Shown: in pieces, positions 36,412-45,051 of the stretch
How the letters are laid out: each line of letters begins with the position of its first letter
Numbering within the stretch: position 1 is the first letter of the stretch
NCBI GenBank assembly: GCA_038848005.1
Contig: JAWCNZ010000005.1
Coordinates: 1 to 64,000, forward strand
Source: JAWCNN01 sp038848005
GTDB taxonomy: Archaea; Thermoproteota; Bathyarchaeia; Bathyarchaeales; Bathycorpusculaceae
Direction: 5' to 3'
Length of the DNA stretch: 64,000 nt
Notes under the pieces: generated by a model
Seen by the model: only the letters and a program-made list of their open reading frames with translations
Database searches by the model: none
Told to the model about the DNA's origin: nothing
Made by a program: the position numbers and the translations under genes

Positions 36412-36618
36412 TTGAAACTACAAGAAATTGAGGAAGCGTTTAACAGCTTCAGAACTTGCCCTAAATGCAACTCAACACAAGGCTTTTGGCTTGGATTAAA
36501 ACATGATAATGCTTACGTCCAATGTAAAGAGTGTGGAGCAAAATTTGAATTACACGAAGTCTACGTTTTTGGTGAAAAAGGCAAAACCCCTGAAAAGCTG
36601 AAATTCTTTAGAAGATAA
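36412..36618 (+). CDS. Small zinc-ribbon protein
   Basis: This 68-residue protein has one zinc ribbon: C-P-K-C near residue 16 and C-K-E-C near residue 38 (x2 spacing in both knuckles). Basic residues end the chain (KLKFFRR). The start is TTG at 36412 with gggag upstream; no in-frame ATG is near. It stands alone between two surface-protein genes and converges with the PKD protein gene. DNA or RNA binding is possible but not shown. Confidence 0.65.
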   Translation: MKLQEIEEAFNSFRTCPKCNSTQGFWLGLKHDNAYVQCKECGAKFELHEVYVFGEKGKTPEKLKFFRR

Positions 36619-36649
36619 AACCTTAATGACCAACAGAAAAAATGGGAAT

Positions 36650-38314
36650 TTATCGAAACTTCTGTTCTTTTCTTTTCACTGCAGCTGTAACCGCCGCAAG
36701 CGTTAACAGCGTTATTAATGTTGCCAGCACGTTGAATTCTGGTACTATGTGGGATTGGAAGTAGTTTCCAGCTGTTAGGGTTTGCGCTGTGTTATCTGCG
36801 TTGTCAATTGCCCTTATATAATAGACTATTGTGGTGCATACTGGAAAGTTGCTTGATGGTATAGTCGCCGCATACTCATCGCCCAATGTTTTCTGCATTG
36901 TAATGTTTATCCATTCTGTGGCGGAAATGTTGTAGGTTAGGGTTACCTCCTTTATGGCGCTTAGGGCATCTGTAACATTTACTCTTACTGTTATGTTTTG
37001 ACCTACGTCAACACTTACTATTACGTTTGGCTGCATCGTTGCTCCGGGTGGTGTTTGGTAGGGACTACTTATTGTTGGCGATGTGCCGTCAACTATTACG
37101 GCGTCTGTTTGGGTTGCCGTTGCGCTTAAACCGTAAATGTTGAATATTGTTACGTCTAGGCTGTATTTTCCATCTGGCGCTGATTCTGGAATGGCTATTG
37201 AAACGGTTAGGGTTATGTCGGTTCCGGGGGTTATGGCTGTTTGGTTTGCCCCTTGTAGAACCGTGTACGTTGCGTTGTAAATTTTTATTGTTCCGTTTAG
37301 GGGATTAAGCTCTGTGTATTTTAATGTTAGTTCAAATGTTTGTCCTGGTTTTGTGTAGGCTGGATTATCGGTTGTTGGGCTTAGTATTTCAATTGTTGGA
37401 GCTGTCGGCGTGGTCGGTTGGACTGTTATGTAGTTTTGTTTTGTTTTTGTGTTGTCGTCGCCGTCTTGTTCTGTTACTGTTAGCGAAACCGTGTAAGTTC
37501 CAGCCGTGGTGTAGTTGTGCGTTGGGTTTTGTTGTGTGCTGTTTGTTCCGTCTCCGAAGTTCCAGAACAGCGATATAATGCCATCGTAGGATGTAGAGTT
37601 ATCGTAGAAATTAACTGTTAACGGCGCTGTTCCGCTTGTGGGGGTTGCGTAGAAATCTGCTGTTGGCTTTGAATCGTAAACCGTAATATAATTTGGTTTT
37701 GTTGTTGTTGAGGTTATGTTTTCCCCAGCTTTGGTTCCGTTTACCGTAAGCGAAACCGTGTATGTTCCGTTTTGGAGGTAGGTGTGGGTTATGTTTGCGT
37801 TTGTTGTTATGGTTGTGTTTCCATCTCCGAAATTCCATGTATAGGCGGTTATGATGTCAAAAAATTTTGATTGGTCTATGAATTTGACTGTTAATGGTTC
37901 AGTTCCGCTGGTTACGTCAGACGTGAAATCTGCGTAGGCGGTAGGCACAGCAACTGATAGGTTTAGTTGGGTTATTTCGCCAATGGTAAATGTGTAGTTT
38001 GTAGCATAAGTTTTTGCTACATAAAAGTGGATTAAATCGCCATTTCTGCCTCCCTCAATTGTCGGCGTGTCTGGGTCGTCGGCTGGAACCTGTAAATCGT
38101 AGCTTCCATTTGATGTTGTTGTACTTGCAAAAGTGACACTGTTGATTACCGCTTCAATTAATGTTCCGTCTGGGGCAGGCGCCCCGCTTATTGTGACTGA
38201 ACCCCAAAATCTATGGGGCATTTGAGGAACAGCGTTAATGTTTAGGAAGCTGACGGCGAATGCCAACAGCAGAATTATTATGCAGTATGTTATGGCTTTA
38301 ATTTTTTGGGTCAT
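36650..38314 (-). CDS. Secreted PKD-domain protein with PEF-type C-terminal sorting signal
   Basis: The 554-residue protein has a Sec signal peptide (hydrophobic core IIILLLAFAVSFL), a carboxypeptidase-regulatory-like beta domain at about 35-125, and two PKD domains (each with the WNFGDG motif, near residues 165 and 250). Two further beta-sandwich regions follow. The end reads VPEFN, then a hydrophobic helix LATLITLLTLAAVTAAV and a basic tail RKEQKFR. That is the layout of PEF-CTERM signals processed by archaeosortases. Sequons are frequent. It is probably a lipid-anchored or S-layer-linked surface protein. Confidence 0.82.
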   Translation of the reverse strand: MTQKIKAITYCIIILLLAFAVSFLNINAVPQMPHRFWGSVTISGAPAPDGTLIEAVINSVTFASTTTSNGSYDLQVPADDPDTPTIEGGRNGDLIHFYVAKTYATNYTFTIGEITQLNLSVAVPTAYADFTSDVTSGTEPLTVKFIDQSKFFDIITAYTWNFGDGNTTITTNANITHTYLQNGTYTVSLTVNGTKAGENITSTTTKPNYITVYDSKPTADFYATPTSGTAPLTVNFYDNSTSYDGIISLFWNFGDGTNSTQQNPTHNYTTAGTYTVSLTVTEQDGDDNTKTKQNYITVQPTTPTAPTIEILSPTTDNPAYTKPGQTFELTLKYTELNPLNGTIKIYNATYTVLQGANQTAITPGTDITLTVSIAIPESAPDGKYSLDVTIFNIYGLSATATQTDAVIVDGTSPTISSPYQTPPGATMQPNVIVSVDVGQNITVRVNVTDALSAIKEVTLTYNISATEWINITMQKTLGDEYAATIPSSNFPVCTTIVYYIRAIDNADNTAQTLTAGNYFQSHIVPEFNVLATLITLLTLAAVTAAVKRKEQKFR

Positions 38315-38349
38315 TATTTTTCATCTCCGTGAAATAAAAAGGGGATGGT

Positions 38350-40713
38350 TTATGGGTATATCCAACCCTCTGTTCTCGCTGCCACCCAATAGCCTAAACC
38401 TATCGCCATGTTGCCGCTTGGTAGGACGTACTGGTAAGTTTGGGTTGTCGCGTTAAACATGTATAGCCGTACCCAGTCCACGCCACTTAGGTATGTTGAA
38501 GCGTTTACTACATCAAGTCTCTTGTAGCCTATTAGGTTCCATCCTGGCACAACATGGTAAACTCTTGGAATTGATGGTGGAGGTGGCTGTTCTGTACCTT
38601 GTATTATGAGTACGTTGTAGGCTGTTACTTTTATGAAGTAACCTTTGCCATCCACCATTGTTGTTAAGTCTTGTGGAGCGCCTGGAGCGTACGAATGCCA
38701 TGAGCTTGTTTCTGCATCGTAATGCCAAACACTTACAAGTGTTTCCGCTTTTAGCAGTAATGAAAGGACGTTTGTTATTGAAGAGTTTGCCGGCACCAAC
38801 GGAAGCGAAATTAGGTTCCAGTCCTTTTGAAGCACTATTGGATACCAAAGTCCTTCTGGGATTAAGCCTGTGTATACTATTGTTTTGTTGCCTTCGTTAT
38901 ATCCGTAGTCTCTCGCTGAAGCCGTTACGTTAACGTACTTTCCAGCATAGGAAGTCATATTTAAAACTGTAATGTTGAGGAAAGCACCGTATTTGGCAGT
39001 TTCTTGCCATGTGGTTGCTATTAAGTGTGTGTACGTTACGTTTGCAATGTTTGTGCCGTTAACGTATATTCTGTAGTCTTGAATTCCCACGGTGTCTCTG
39101 GCGTAGAGCCCATAGATTATAAGACCGCCACAGATTGGTTTTGCGGATGTGAAACCGATTTCGTATGGTGGAATGTGGTCCCTCTGAATGTACACTGTCA
39201 TTTCACTTGTGTGATTCTTTGGATGTGCAGTGTCAGTTACATTTACGTAGATTATCCAATAGTTCTTTTCGAGTGTGAGGGCATAATTAGTTTCTATACA
39301 CGCCCAAACAGTATATCCATTGTATTTGTTGCCAGTATCTGTGAATGCCCATCCACTCTGCAGTGTACCGTTAATGTATATGCCAGTAAGCGGTCCGATG
39401 CTTTCGAGTTGGTAATCTGCAACAGTAACGTTTATGTCCACCTTGTCCAGGTCTTTTCCAATCCAGAATGTTGAGCCTACCGGAGTAGCGGGTGTCACTG
39501 TTATCCATATGAACGGTGGGACGTTATCCACAGTTGTGGAAACAATTTTCGGATATTCTATTGCGCTATTTCCAATGTGGTCAGTTACATTTATTTGAAT
39601 GGCTAAAGGTCCGTCGGATATTGCCGTGTTATTACGGTAATAAAACTTGAAGTCGTAGGTACCGCTCACCGAGGGGTCAGCGGACAATGTAAATCTTGTG
39701 TCATTCAACACAACAGTAGGCACTTGATTTAGGTCATCGTGAACTGTGATGTTGAGCCACATGTAATTGCCATGACCAACAGAATAATGGCTCACTGCTG
39801 GAGCAGTTACACTTACTGTTGGCGGGGTATTGTCGCTTGTAACAATTAGGTCCATCGTATCTGTTGCGTCAGCGGTGTTCTTAACATCCACAGTCCAAGT
39901 ATAATCATTGGTGCTTCCAGCATTTCCGCCAGTCGTCATCTTAACCTTAAAGACAGCTGAGTATCCCTTGGCAATTTCATACCCACCAGTCGCTTTAAAG
40001 GATATCTTGTAATTCGTATGTGACTCTATCATCCATCCTGCTGGTGCAGTAACACCTTCAAACGTCCATCCATGTGTAGATGGATAAGTTACATTTACTT
40101 GATAAATTTGTGGAGTTGAGGCGTTGTTCTTCACTGTAATCTGAAACTCTATGCTTTGACCCCTTCTCACTATGGTCGGCGTTATTGTAGCATCAAACCA
40201 AGGAGTTACATAAACATTTACACTTGCTGTACCGACTGATGTCCACCCCTCCACATCTGTTCCATTATAACATTCAATTTGCCATGTTGCGCTTCCGGAT
40301 TTTTGAACTATCATAGTCACGTTAAGTAGCGTCCAATTACCCATATACAGAGCGCCAGCCACAGTCGCATTTTGAAATGTAACAGTTCTACTGCCTGTGT
40401 TTACGTCTGTTACATTCCAATCTGTGCCGTTATCACCACTAACGTATGCCCAACCTTGAGGCCATGTTATCGCCGTTTTGTTTATGAAAGTTGGTGATGT
40501 AACGTTGCTGGTTATGTTAAACAGAAACTTAACTTGCGGGTATGGATATGCGCCTGAAACCGTCTCAGGCGTTAGTGTGCCATAAAAATTCTGAGATGTT
40601 CCGGTGAAACTAACGCTTTCCGCTGTTGGCGTGTATGTAAGTATTAGTGTTGATAGTAATAGTAGGCTTATGAACACTAACGATGTTGGTTTTTTCTTGT
40701 TCATGTTTTTCAC
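38350..40713 (-). CDS. Very large secreted beta-rich surface protein
   Basis: The 787-residue protein has a clear signal peptide (SLVFISLLLLSTLILTY) and a long series of beta-sandwich domains with dozens of N-x-S/T sites. Several repeats share a DNTPPTVSVTAP / DNVPPFIWITVTP type opening, suggesting Ig-like domains. The C-terminal 170 residues hold two related units starting WNLISLPLVP and WNLIGYKRLD, a motif I know from many secreted archaeal and bacterial proteins. There is no transmembrane anchor or PEF signal at the end, so it may be released or non-covalently bound. The upstream 117-base gap is AT-rich and probably holds its promoter. Confidence 0.8.
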   Translation of the reverse strand: MKNMNKKKPTSLVFISLLLLSTLILTYTPTAESVSFTGTSQNFYGTLTPETVSGAYPYPQVKFLFNITSNVTSPTFINKTAITWPQGWAYVSGDNGTDWNVTDVNTGSRTVTFQNATVAGALYMGNWTLLNVTMIVQKSGSATWQIECYNGTDVEGWTSVGTASVNVYVTPWFDATITPTIVRRGQSIEFQITVKNNASTPQIYQVNVTYPSTHGWTFEGVTAPAGWMIESHTNYKISFKATGGYEIAKGYSAVFKVKMTTGGNAGSTNDYTWTVDVKNTADATDTMDLIVTSDNTPPTVSVTAPAVSHYSVGHGNYMWLNITVHDDLNQVPTVVLNDTRFTLSADPSVSGTYDFKFYYRNNTAISDGPLAIQINVTDHIGNSAIEYPKIVSTTVDNVPPFIWITVTPATPVGSTFWIGKDLDKVDINVTVADYQLESIGPLTGIYINGTLQSGWAFTDTGNKYNGYTVWACIETNYALTLEKNYWIIYVNVTDTAHPKNHTSEMTVYIQRDHIPPYEIGFTSAKPICGGLIIYGLYARDTVGIQDYRIYVNGTNIANVTYTHLIATTWQETAKYGAFLNITVLNMTSYAGKYVNVTASARDYGYNEGNKTIVYTGLIPEGLWYPIVLQKDWNLISLPLVPANSSITNVLSLLLKAETLVSVWHYDAETSSWHSYAPGAPQDLTTMVDGKGYFIKVTAYNVLIIQGTEQPPPPSIPRVYHVVPGWNLIGYKRLDVVNASTYLSGVDWVRLYMFNATTQTYQYVLPSGNMAIGLGYWVAARTEGWIYP

Positions 40714-40830
40714 GCTCGGTTTGTGATGTGTTGTTTTTGAAACAATTATTAAAAACTTTTTAGGGGTTCAGATTCCGAACAAGAACAACACAAACTCCAA
40801 TAAACGGAAAATGCCCCTCTAGAAATATAG

Positions 40831-41222
40831 TTAAGGTTCAACGCGCGGTATTTTTAAATTCTCAAAGTGTTTGTCGAAAGACACTATTGCTTCCGCATTT
40901 ATCGCAAGTGCAGATGAATATTGAAGAGCATCATCCATGCTAAGATTTTGATTTCCCGCAATTTCTATTGCGTTCACCTCATCCTTTATTGTTGTATAGT
41001 ATATGTGGAGCCCCTTGTAGGCGGATAGGCTCAAAAGAAATTTTTAAGAGCTTCCAGCCCGCCCAGTCCGTCCAAGATGACGATTATGGAGTGAATGGAG
41101 AAATCCGTGACAACAGCGCCCTTTTTTCCATCTCTAAGCTCCCTCAAGAATTCTTTACATCTCTCTTTCCCAGCTCTACCCAAAAGAACCTCTAAGAAAA
41201 TGTTAGTGTCAACCAGATACAT
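40831..41222 (-). pseudogene. vapC: VapC-like PIN toxin, split by a frameshift
   Basis: The first part (41031-41222) encodes the N-terminal half of a PIN domain (MYLVDTNIFLEVLLG with the first active-site Asp, through ALKNFF) and meets TGA at a T4 run. The second part (40831-41034), in the -1 frame, continues it without loss (LSLSAYKGLHIYY, then NLSMDDALQYSSALA and VSFDKHFENLKI with the remaining acidic residues). One extra T would restore a protein of about 130 residues. It is thus either freshly inactivated, a sequence error, or a recoding site. It follows vapB with a 14-base overlap. Confidence 0.82.
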
Positions 41223-41487
41223 TTTTCAGCACTTTTGACATCCAAAATTTTACGGCTTCATGTTGAAGGGAAACAGAGTCCAAATCAACATCCGATAATA
41301 ATCCATCAATGGCTTCCACGGGGTCTCCATCAAACGTTAAGGCTTCAGCATCAACAGTTGAAACCCATTTTAAAATGGCTTCTTCAGCAGCCCTACTTAA
41401 AGCACCCTTTCCATAGCCGAACATTTTCATGGCTGTTTCCCTAAATTTACGCTCAAGCCTTGCATCAATTTTAATGCGTAATGACAT
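41209..41487 (-). CDS. vapB: VapB-like antitoxin
   Basis: This 92-residue protein precedes the PIN gene and overlaps it by 14 bases, the standard antitoxin position. The N-terminus (SLRIKIDARLERKFRETAMKMFGYGKGALSRAAEEAILKW) has the length and pattern of a ribbon-helix-helix DNA-binding domain. The C-terminal acidic half (DPVEAIDGLLSDVDLDSV) should wrap the toxin. A perfect 20-base palindrome lies 28-47 bases upstream and is the likely autoregulatory operator. Confidence 0.8.
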   Translation of the reverse strand: MSLRIKIDARLERKFRETAMKMFGYGKGALSRAAEEAILKWVSTVDAEALTFDGDPVEAIDGLLSDVDLDSVSLQHEAVKFWMSKVLKNVSG

Positions 41488-41514
41488 GCTTCATTGCCAT
41501 CTGCTTATATCACT

Positions 41515-41534
41515 AAAAGGATATATATCCTTTT
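41515..41534. promoter_or_regulatory. Perfect 20-base palindrome, probable vapBC operator
   Basis: The sequence aaaaggatatatatcctttt equals its own reverse complement over all 20 bases. Its AT-alternating centre could itself be the TATA box of vapB (centre about 37 bases before the ATG), so a bound VapB dimer would block TBP. Confidence 0.7.
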
Positions 41535-41639
41535 TGCCATAAGCCCTTTTGTCCAAAACAGCACATCCAAAAGGACAATAAAGAAATAAGTTTTTATCCA
41601 TCCCAACCTTAATACAGCAAAACCAAAAGGAAAAACAAT

Positions 41640-42698
41640 ATGAACGAAACACCAATTGCCCAACAAACAAGTTTTGAACAAATAACTACGCTTGTTTCTG
41701 CACAATTCCAAATAGAAGAAGCTCTACTGGAACATGGCATACCAACATACTACCTAAAACAACCACAAGAAACAAAACAGGCATTTCTGAGACTTTTAAA
41801 AAGTTTGGAGCCAATAGGCTTTATTGGGTTTCTACGGAAAAGAAATGGAAGAATTATTTTAAAGGTAATTCCGAAACTCCAGGCAAAACCAAGCGACACC
41901 AAAATCAATTGGCTGTTATTCTTCGCCACCATAGGTACAACCTTCATTACTGGATATTGGCTCTCTGAACGCCTAATAAATCCCATAATCGGCGGAGCCA
42001 CATTCACCATAGCCATAATGACTGTACTTGGCACGCATGAAATGGGACACAAACTAACAGCGAATAAGAAGGGAATAGACGCAACCTTGCCATACTTTAT
42101 TCCTGGACCACCACCATACGGAACATTCGGCGCAGTTATAATGCAAAGGTCTCTTCCACCGAACAGAGATGCAATGTTCGATGTAGGCGCTAACGGTCCA
42201 ATTTCAGGCTTTATCATAGCAACAATTGTTAGTACAATAGGTTTGATGATGCTTATTCCCTCATATCCAATTCAAGATTCATCTCCAATTCAAATTCCAA
42301 TACTGTGGTTTTTGCTTGAACACTTGCTTTTAAGTTTGAATGCTTTTCCTCAACCCTCAAGTGGACAAGAATTGTATTTGCATCCCGTTGCCTTCGCTGG
42401 GTGGGCTGGAATCGTTGTCACAATGCTTAACCTTCTTCCAGCGGCAATGCTTGATGGTGGACATGTGGCGCGTGCAGTTGTAGGTGAAAAACTAAGTACA
42501 ATTCTAACTTTCTTGTCAATTTTATTTTTGCTTTTTGAAGGAGTTTGGTCTATGGCATTTTTCGTACTATTCTTGTCATTATATAGGCATCCAGGACCGC
42601 TGGATGACGTTTCCAGTCTTTCCGCAAGCAGAAAACTTTTCGCAATGGTTTTAGTAGCAATTTTTGTTTTATGTTTTTTCCCATTTGGAATTTTTTAG
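41640..42698 (+). CDS. Site-2 protease family zinc metalloprotease (M50)
   Basis: This 352-residue membrane protein has HEMGH (H133-H137) in one helix and the second zinc motif LDGGHVAR about 140 residues later. About seven hydrophobic helices are present. No PDZ domain is seen, and the N-terminal 85 residues are soluble. Archaeal members cleave transmembrane regulators within the membrane. The GPPPYGTFGAVI segment after HEMGH is characteristic of the S2P subgroup shared by archaea, cyanobacteria and plants (EGY-like). It is followed by a small membrane protein that might be a substrate, by position only. Confidence 0.9.
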   Translation: MNETPIAQQTSFEQITTLVSAQFQIEEALLEHGIPTYYLKQPQETKQAFLRLLKSLEPIGFIGFLRKRNGRIILKVIPKLQAKPSDTKINWLLFFATIGTTFITGYWLSERLINPIIGGATFTIAIMTVLGTHEMGHKLTANKKGIDATLPYFIPGPPPYGTFGAVIMQRSLPPNRDAMFDVGANGPISGFIIATIVSTIGLMMLIPSYPIQDSSPIQIPILWFLLEHLLLSLNAFPQPSSGQELYLHPVAFAGWAGIVVTMLNLLPAAMLDGGHVARAVVGEKLSTILTFLSILFLLFEGVWSMAFFVLFLSLYRHPGPLDDVSSLSASRKLFAMVLVAIFVLCFFPFGIF

Positions 42699-42811
42699 CT
42701 TTCTAATTATTGTATTTTTGTTGAACGTGTAAACAGCAAAGTTTATTAAATATGCCGATATCCGATACATATTCGGCAAAAAACATATCAACAAAAAACG
42801 GTGACCCTCAC

Positions 42812-43036
42812 ATGAGAGGATTACCAATCTTAATAACTTTCTTCATGCTTTTCGCAGTTGCGTCTCTGCTGATTCCAGCGCCAATGTTTCCAGGAAACAT
42901 TTTCTGCACATTAATCGGAGGGGCAATAAGCGAATATTCCGATTATTTAAGCGCCATTTTCAACGGCGTTTTTTACAGTGTCATTTTATGGTTAATTTTC
43001 GTTTTAATAAGCAGAAGACTGCTTGAGGAAAAATAA
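42812..43036 (+). CDS. Small two-helix membrane protein
   Basis: The predicted product is 74 residues with two hydrophobic helices (LPILITFFMLFAVASLLIP; GVFYSVILWLIFVLI) and a charged end SRRLLEEK. ATG 42812 is chosen over 42752 because ggtgac sits just before it and a TATA-like ttattaaat occurs near 42740. I do not recognise the family. It is 113 bases after the site-2 protease and converges with a zinc-ribbon gene two bases away. Confidence 0.55.
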   Translation: MRGLPILITFFMLFAVASLLIPAPMFPGNIFCTLIGGAISEYSDYLSAIFNGVFYSVILWLIFVLISRRLLEEK

Positions 43037-43038
43037 AC

Positions 43039-43317
43039 CTAAGTTTCTGGTTGTAAAAGGAAGCCTACAAGCCTAATTTTGCTTTTACATTTGTTGCACA
43101 TCAAAACCAACTCTGCAAGCTCATCGCCCTTAACCTTTGTTTCAAGAATTTGATAAACCTCTTCAGTTTCATCATCTGGAGATATTATAACTCCACATTT
43201 GGGGCATGGAAAAGCTCCGTCCCCATCGATTTTTGTCAAATCAATAGTGTAAGCCTTGCCTTTTTTGGCTGTTGCTTTATTCACGACGTTGGACACGGCA
43301 AACACCTTGAAAGCCAT
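43039..43317 (-). CDS. Zinc-ribbon protein
   Basis: This 92-residue protein carries one predicted zinc ribbon, CPKCG near residue 38 and CNKC near residue 75, each with x2 spacing, separated by an acidic loop (SPDDETEEVYQ). Lysines are frequent at the N-terminus. No enzyme motif is seen. Upstream (43318-43443) lies the Lrp regulator's promoter region, so the two genes diverge and may share control. The function is unknown. Confidence 0.65.
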   Translation of the reverse strand: MAFKVFAVSNVVNKATAKKGKAYTIDLTKIDGDGAFPCPKCGVIISPDDETEEVYQILETKVKGDELAELVLMCNKCKSKIRLVGFLLQPET

Positions 43318-43443
43318 GGTTAAACGAGAACATAATTAACAATTATGAATTTTCAATAAATATTGTAGGTACAACTGGCAAAATTTTATGAACTTTGCCC
43401 AAAAGTAACCTTTATTTATCGTTTATTTATATAAAAATTGCAT

Positions 43444-43947
43444 ATGAACGCCAAATTGGATGAAAAAGATTTAGCGATTTTAGCTTTGTTGCAGCAGAAT
43501 TGCCGAATGACCGCACGGGAAATAGCCCAAAAAATCGGCTCGCCGATAACAACGGTTTTTGCGAAAATGAAAAGGATGGAGCAACAGGAAATTATAAGGG
43601 AGTACAGAGCCGTTTTAGACGCTAAAAAACTTGATTGCGGCGCAACAGCCTTTATCCTAGCGTCTTTCTCATACGGAAACGGAGAAAAACCCCTTTCGCA
43701 GAGGGAAATCGCCGCCCAAATTGCCAAGTTCCCAGAAGTGCAGGAAGTTCACATAATATCGGGGGATTGGGATATACTCATAAAAGTTAGGGAGAAAGAT
43801 GTGGACGCTGTTGGAAAATTTGTGGTGGACAAATTGAGAACTGTTAAGGGGATAGAGAAGACCCTGACATGCATGGTTTTTGACACTCAAAAGGAAACAA
43901 CAGAAATACCTCTACCATTAAACAAGAAAATGTTGAGTAAAATTTAA
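43444..43947 (+). CDS. Lrp/AsnC-family transcription regulator
   Basis: The protein is 167 residues. An N-terminal winged helix-turn-helix (LDEKDLAILALLQQNCRMTAREIAQKIGSP, residues about 5-35) is followed by a RAM/AsnC ligand-binding domain (FPEVQEVHIISGDWDILIKVREKD). This is the usual layout for feast-famine regulators that bind amino acids as octamers. ATG 43444 is preferred; the TTG six bases earlier is possible. The TATA-like tttatttat at 43412-43420 would give a nearly leaderless transcript. The 3' end is overlapped by the decayed hepT frame. Its targets are unknown. Confidence 0.9.
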   Translation: MNAKLDEKDLAILALLQQNCRMTAREIAQKIGSPITTVFAKMKRMEQQEIIREYRAVLDAKKLDCGATAFILASFSYGNGEKPLSQREIAAQIAKFPEVQEVHIISGDWDILIKVREKDVDAVGKFVVDKLRTVKGIEKTLTCMVFDTQKETTEIPLPLNKKMLSKI

Positions 43948-44290
43948 TGAAGGCTTTATTGCTCCAAGATTTTAGAAATGTTTTTTTGAATCTTGGAAGT
44001 TTGTTTTTAATGACATCCCAAATGACTTCTAAATCTACTCCAAAGTATTGATGAATGAGAATATCTCTTAATCCAGCTATCTTTTTCTATTCAACATTTG
44101 GATATTTTTCCTTTATGTTTTCTGGTATTCGCTTTACTGCCTCTCCAATGATTTCAAAGTTTCTTATTATGGCGTCAAGCACCATTTCATTCCTTGTGAA
44201 CTCTTCAAAACTTAGGTTGGCAACGTATCTTTCGATTTTAGCAATTGCCTCCATGATGTCTTCAAGGTAAACCTTATAGTCCCGTGGCAT
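43844..44290 (-). pseudogene. hepT: HepT-like HEPN toxin, interrupted by TAG
   Basis: The frame from ATG 44290 encodes a HEPN/DUF86 protein (DYKVYLEDIMEAIAKIERYV; EIIGEAVKRIPENIKEKYPNVE), then TAG at 44087-44089. After the TAG the same frame continues with the conserved KKIAGLRDILIHQYF, which includes the RNase motif R-x4-H-x-Y. HepT proteins normally have Trp here (VEWKKIAGLRD), so TGG became TAG. Readthrough would run to 43844 inside the lrp gene; the true ancestral end is uncertain. The partner mntA is also broken, so the pair is probably dead. Confidence 0.8.
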
Positions 44291-44581
44291 ATTCCACTTC
44301 TCTCATTATGTAGGGTTTTATTCTATGTTTTAAGGCATCTGAAATAACTAAATCAACCTTGCATTTAAGCAGATTTTCGAGGAAAAATTTGAGTTCCATA
44401 TAATTGTCAAAGGTTTTTTCCCTTTCTCAAATTCAACGAGAATGTCAATGTCGCTTTCATCTTTCTGTTCACCTCTAACAAAAGAACCAAACAAACCAAG
44501 CTTCTTTACGCCAAATTCTCTAATTTCTTTCATGTTTTCCTCAAGAGCCTTGAGAATTGCTTCTTTTGTAAACATTTTCAT
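44274..44581 (-). pseudogene. mntA: MntA-like nucleotidyltransferase antitoxin, frameshifted
   Basis: The first part has the minimal nucleotidyltransferase motif GLFGSFVRGEQKDESDIDILVEF (split: GSFVRG at the start, SDID with the metal-binding Asp). After EFEKGKK the frame is lost in an A6 run and ends early at 44348. With one more A the natural end follows (TFDNYMELKFFLE, then HRIKPYIMREVEYA) and stops at 44274, overlapping the hepT start as in intact MNT/HEPN pairs. In that system MntA adds AMP to HepT to silence it. ATG 44581 is the likely start; GTG 44590 is possible. Confidence 0.8.
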
Positions 44582-44615
44582 GCTCAACACTAATTAACTT
44601 GGGCTCTTTTATGGT

Positions 44616-45047
44616 TTATAGTTTTCTGCTTGAATAGTATAGTAGGGGTAATGCAAGCAGTACAGTGTCTTTTCCTTTTTGTGTAAGGGTATATTTCACT
44701 CTTAGGGGCGGTCCAGCCTCAACAACTCTTTCGATATACGCGTGTTGTTTTAGGCTTTTTAGTTTGTCTGATAATGTGCGGGAGTTTACACCTAAAATTT
44801 TCTTTAGTTCGCCAAAGCCAATGGCGTCTCTGAGAAAGAGCGTGTAAAGTATTTCGAGGTTCCATTTTCTGGACAGTAAAGTGAAGCTTTCTTCTAGACT
44901 TTTTATGTCTGCCTTCAAGTCTTTTAGGCTTAAAGTCTTTTTCTCCAAAACATGCTTTAAAGTGTCTTCTATTCCTTCAAGTGTATGTTGGATGCGTGTT
45001 TCCACAAGTCTGCGGAGTTCATCGCTTAATGTTATTTGCGGGTTCAT
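44616..45047 (-). CDS. HxlR-type winged-helix regulator
   Basis: The 143-residue protein has a HxlR/MarR-like DNA-binding domain at about residues 58-135 (RKWNLEILYTLFLRDAIGFGELKKIL, SRTLSDKLKSLKQHAYIERV, YTLTQKGKDT), preceded by about 55 residues of charged coiled-coil helix that may serve dimerisation. HxlR regulators often act on the divergent neighbour. Here that is the geranylgeranyl reductase gene, with a shared TATA region and flanking inverted arms in the 85-base gap. The ligand is unknown. Confidence 0.85.
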   Translation of the reverse strand: MNPQITLSDELRRLVETRIQHTLEGIEDTLKHVLEKKTLSLKDLKADIKSLEESFTLLSRKWNLEILYTLFLRDAIGFGELKKILGVNSRTLSDKLKSLKQHAYIERVVEAGPPLRVKYTLTQKGKDTVLLALPLLYYSSRKL

Positions 45048-45051
45048 TTCG

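Noticed and set aside
39025..39474. 149-residue Cys/Val-rich plus-strand frame
   Set aside because: It is the complement of Thr/Asn-rich surface-protein codons; the composition explains the open frame.
44087..44089. TAG as a pyrrolysine codon in hepT
   Set aside because: The family has Trp at this place (one base change from TGG), the partner gene is broken too, and no pyrrolysine genes are visible.
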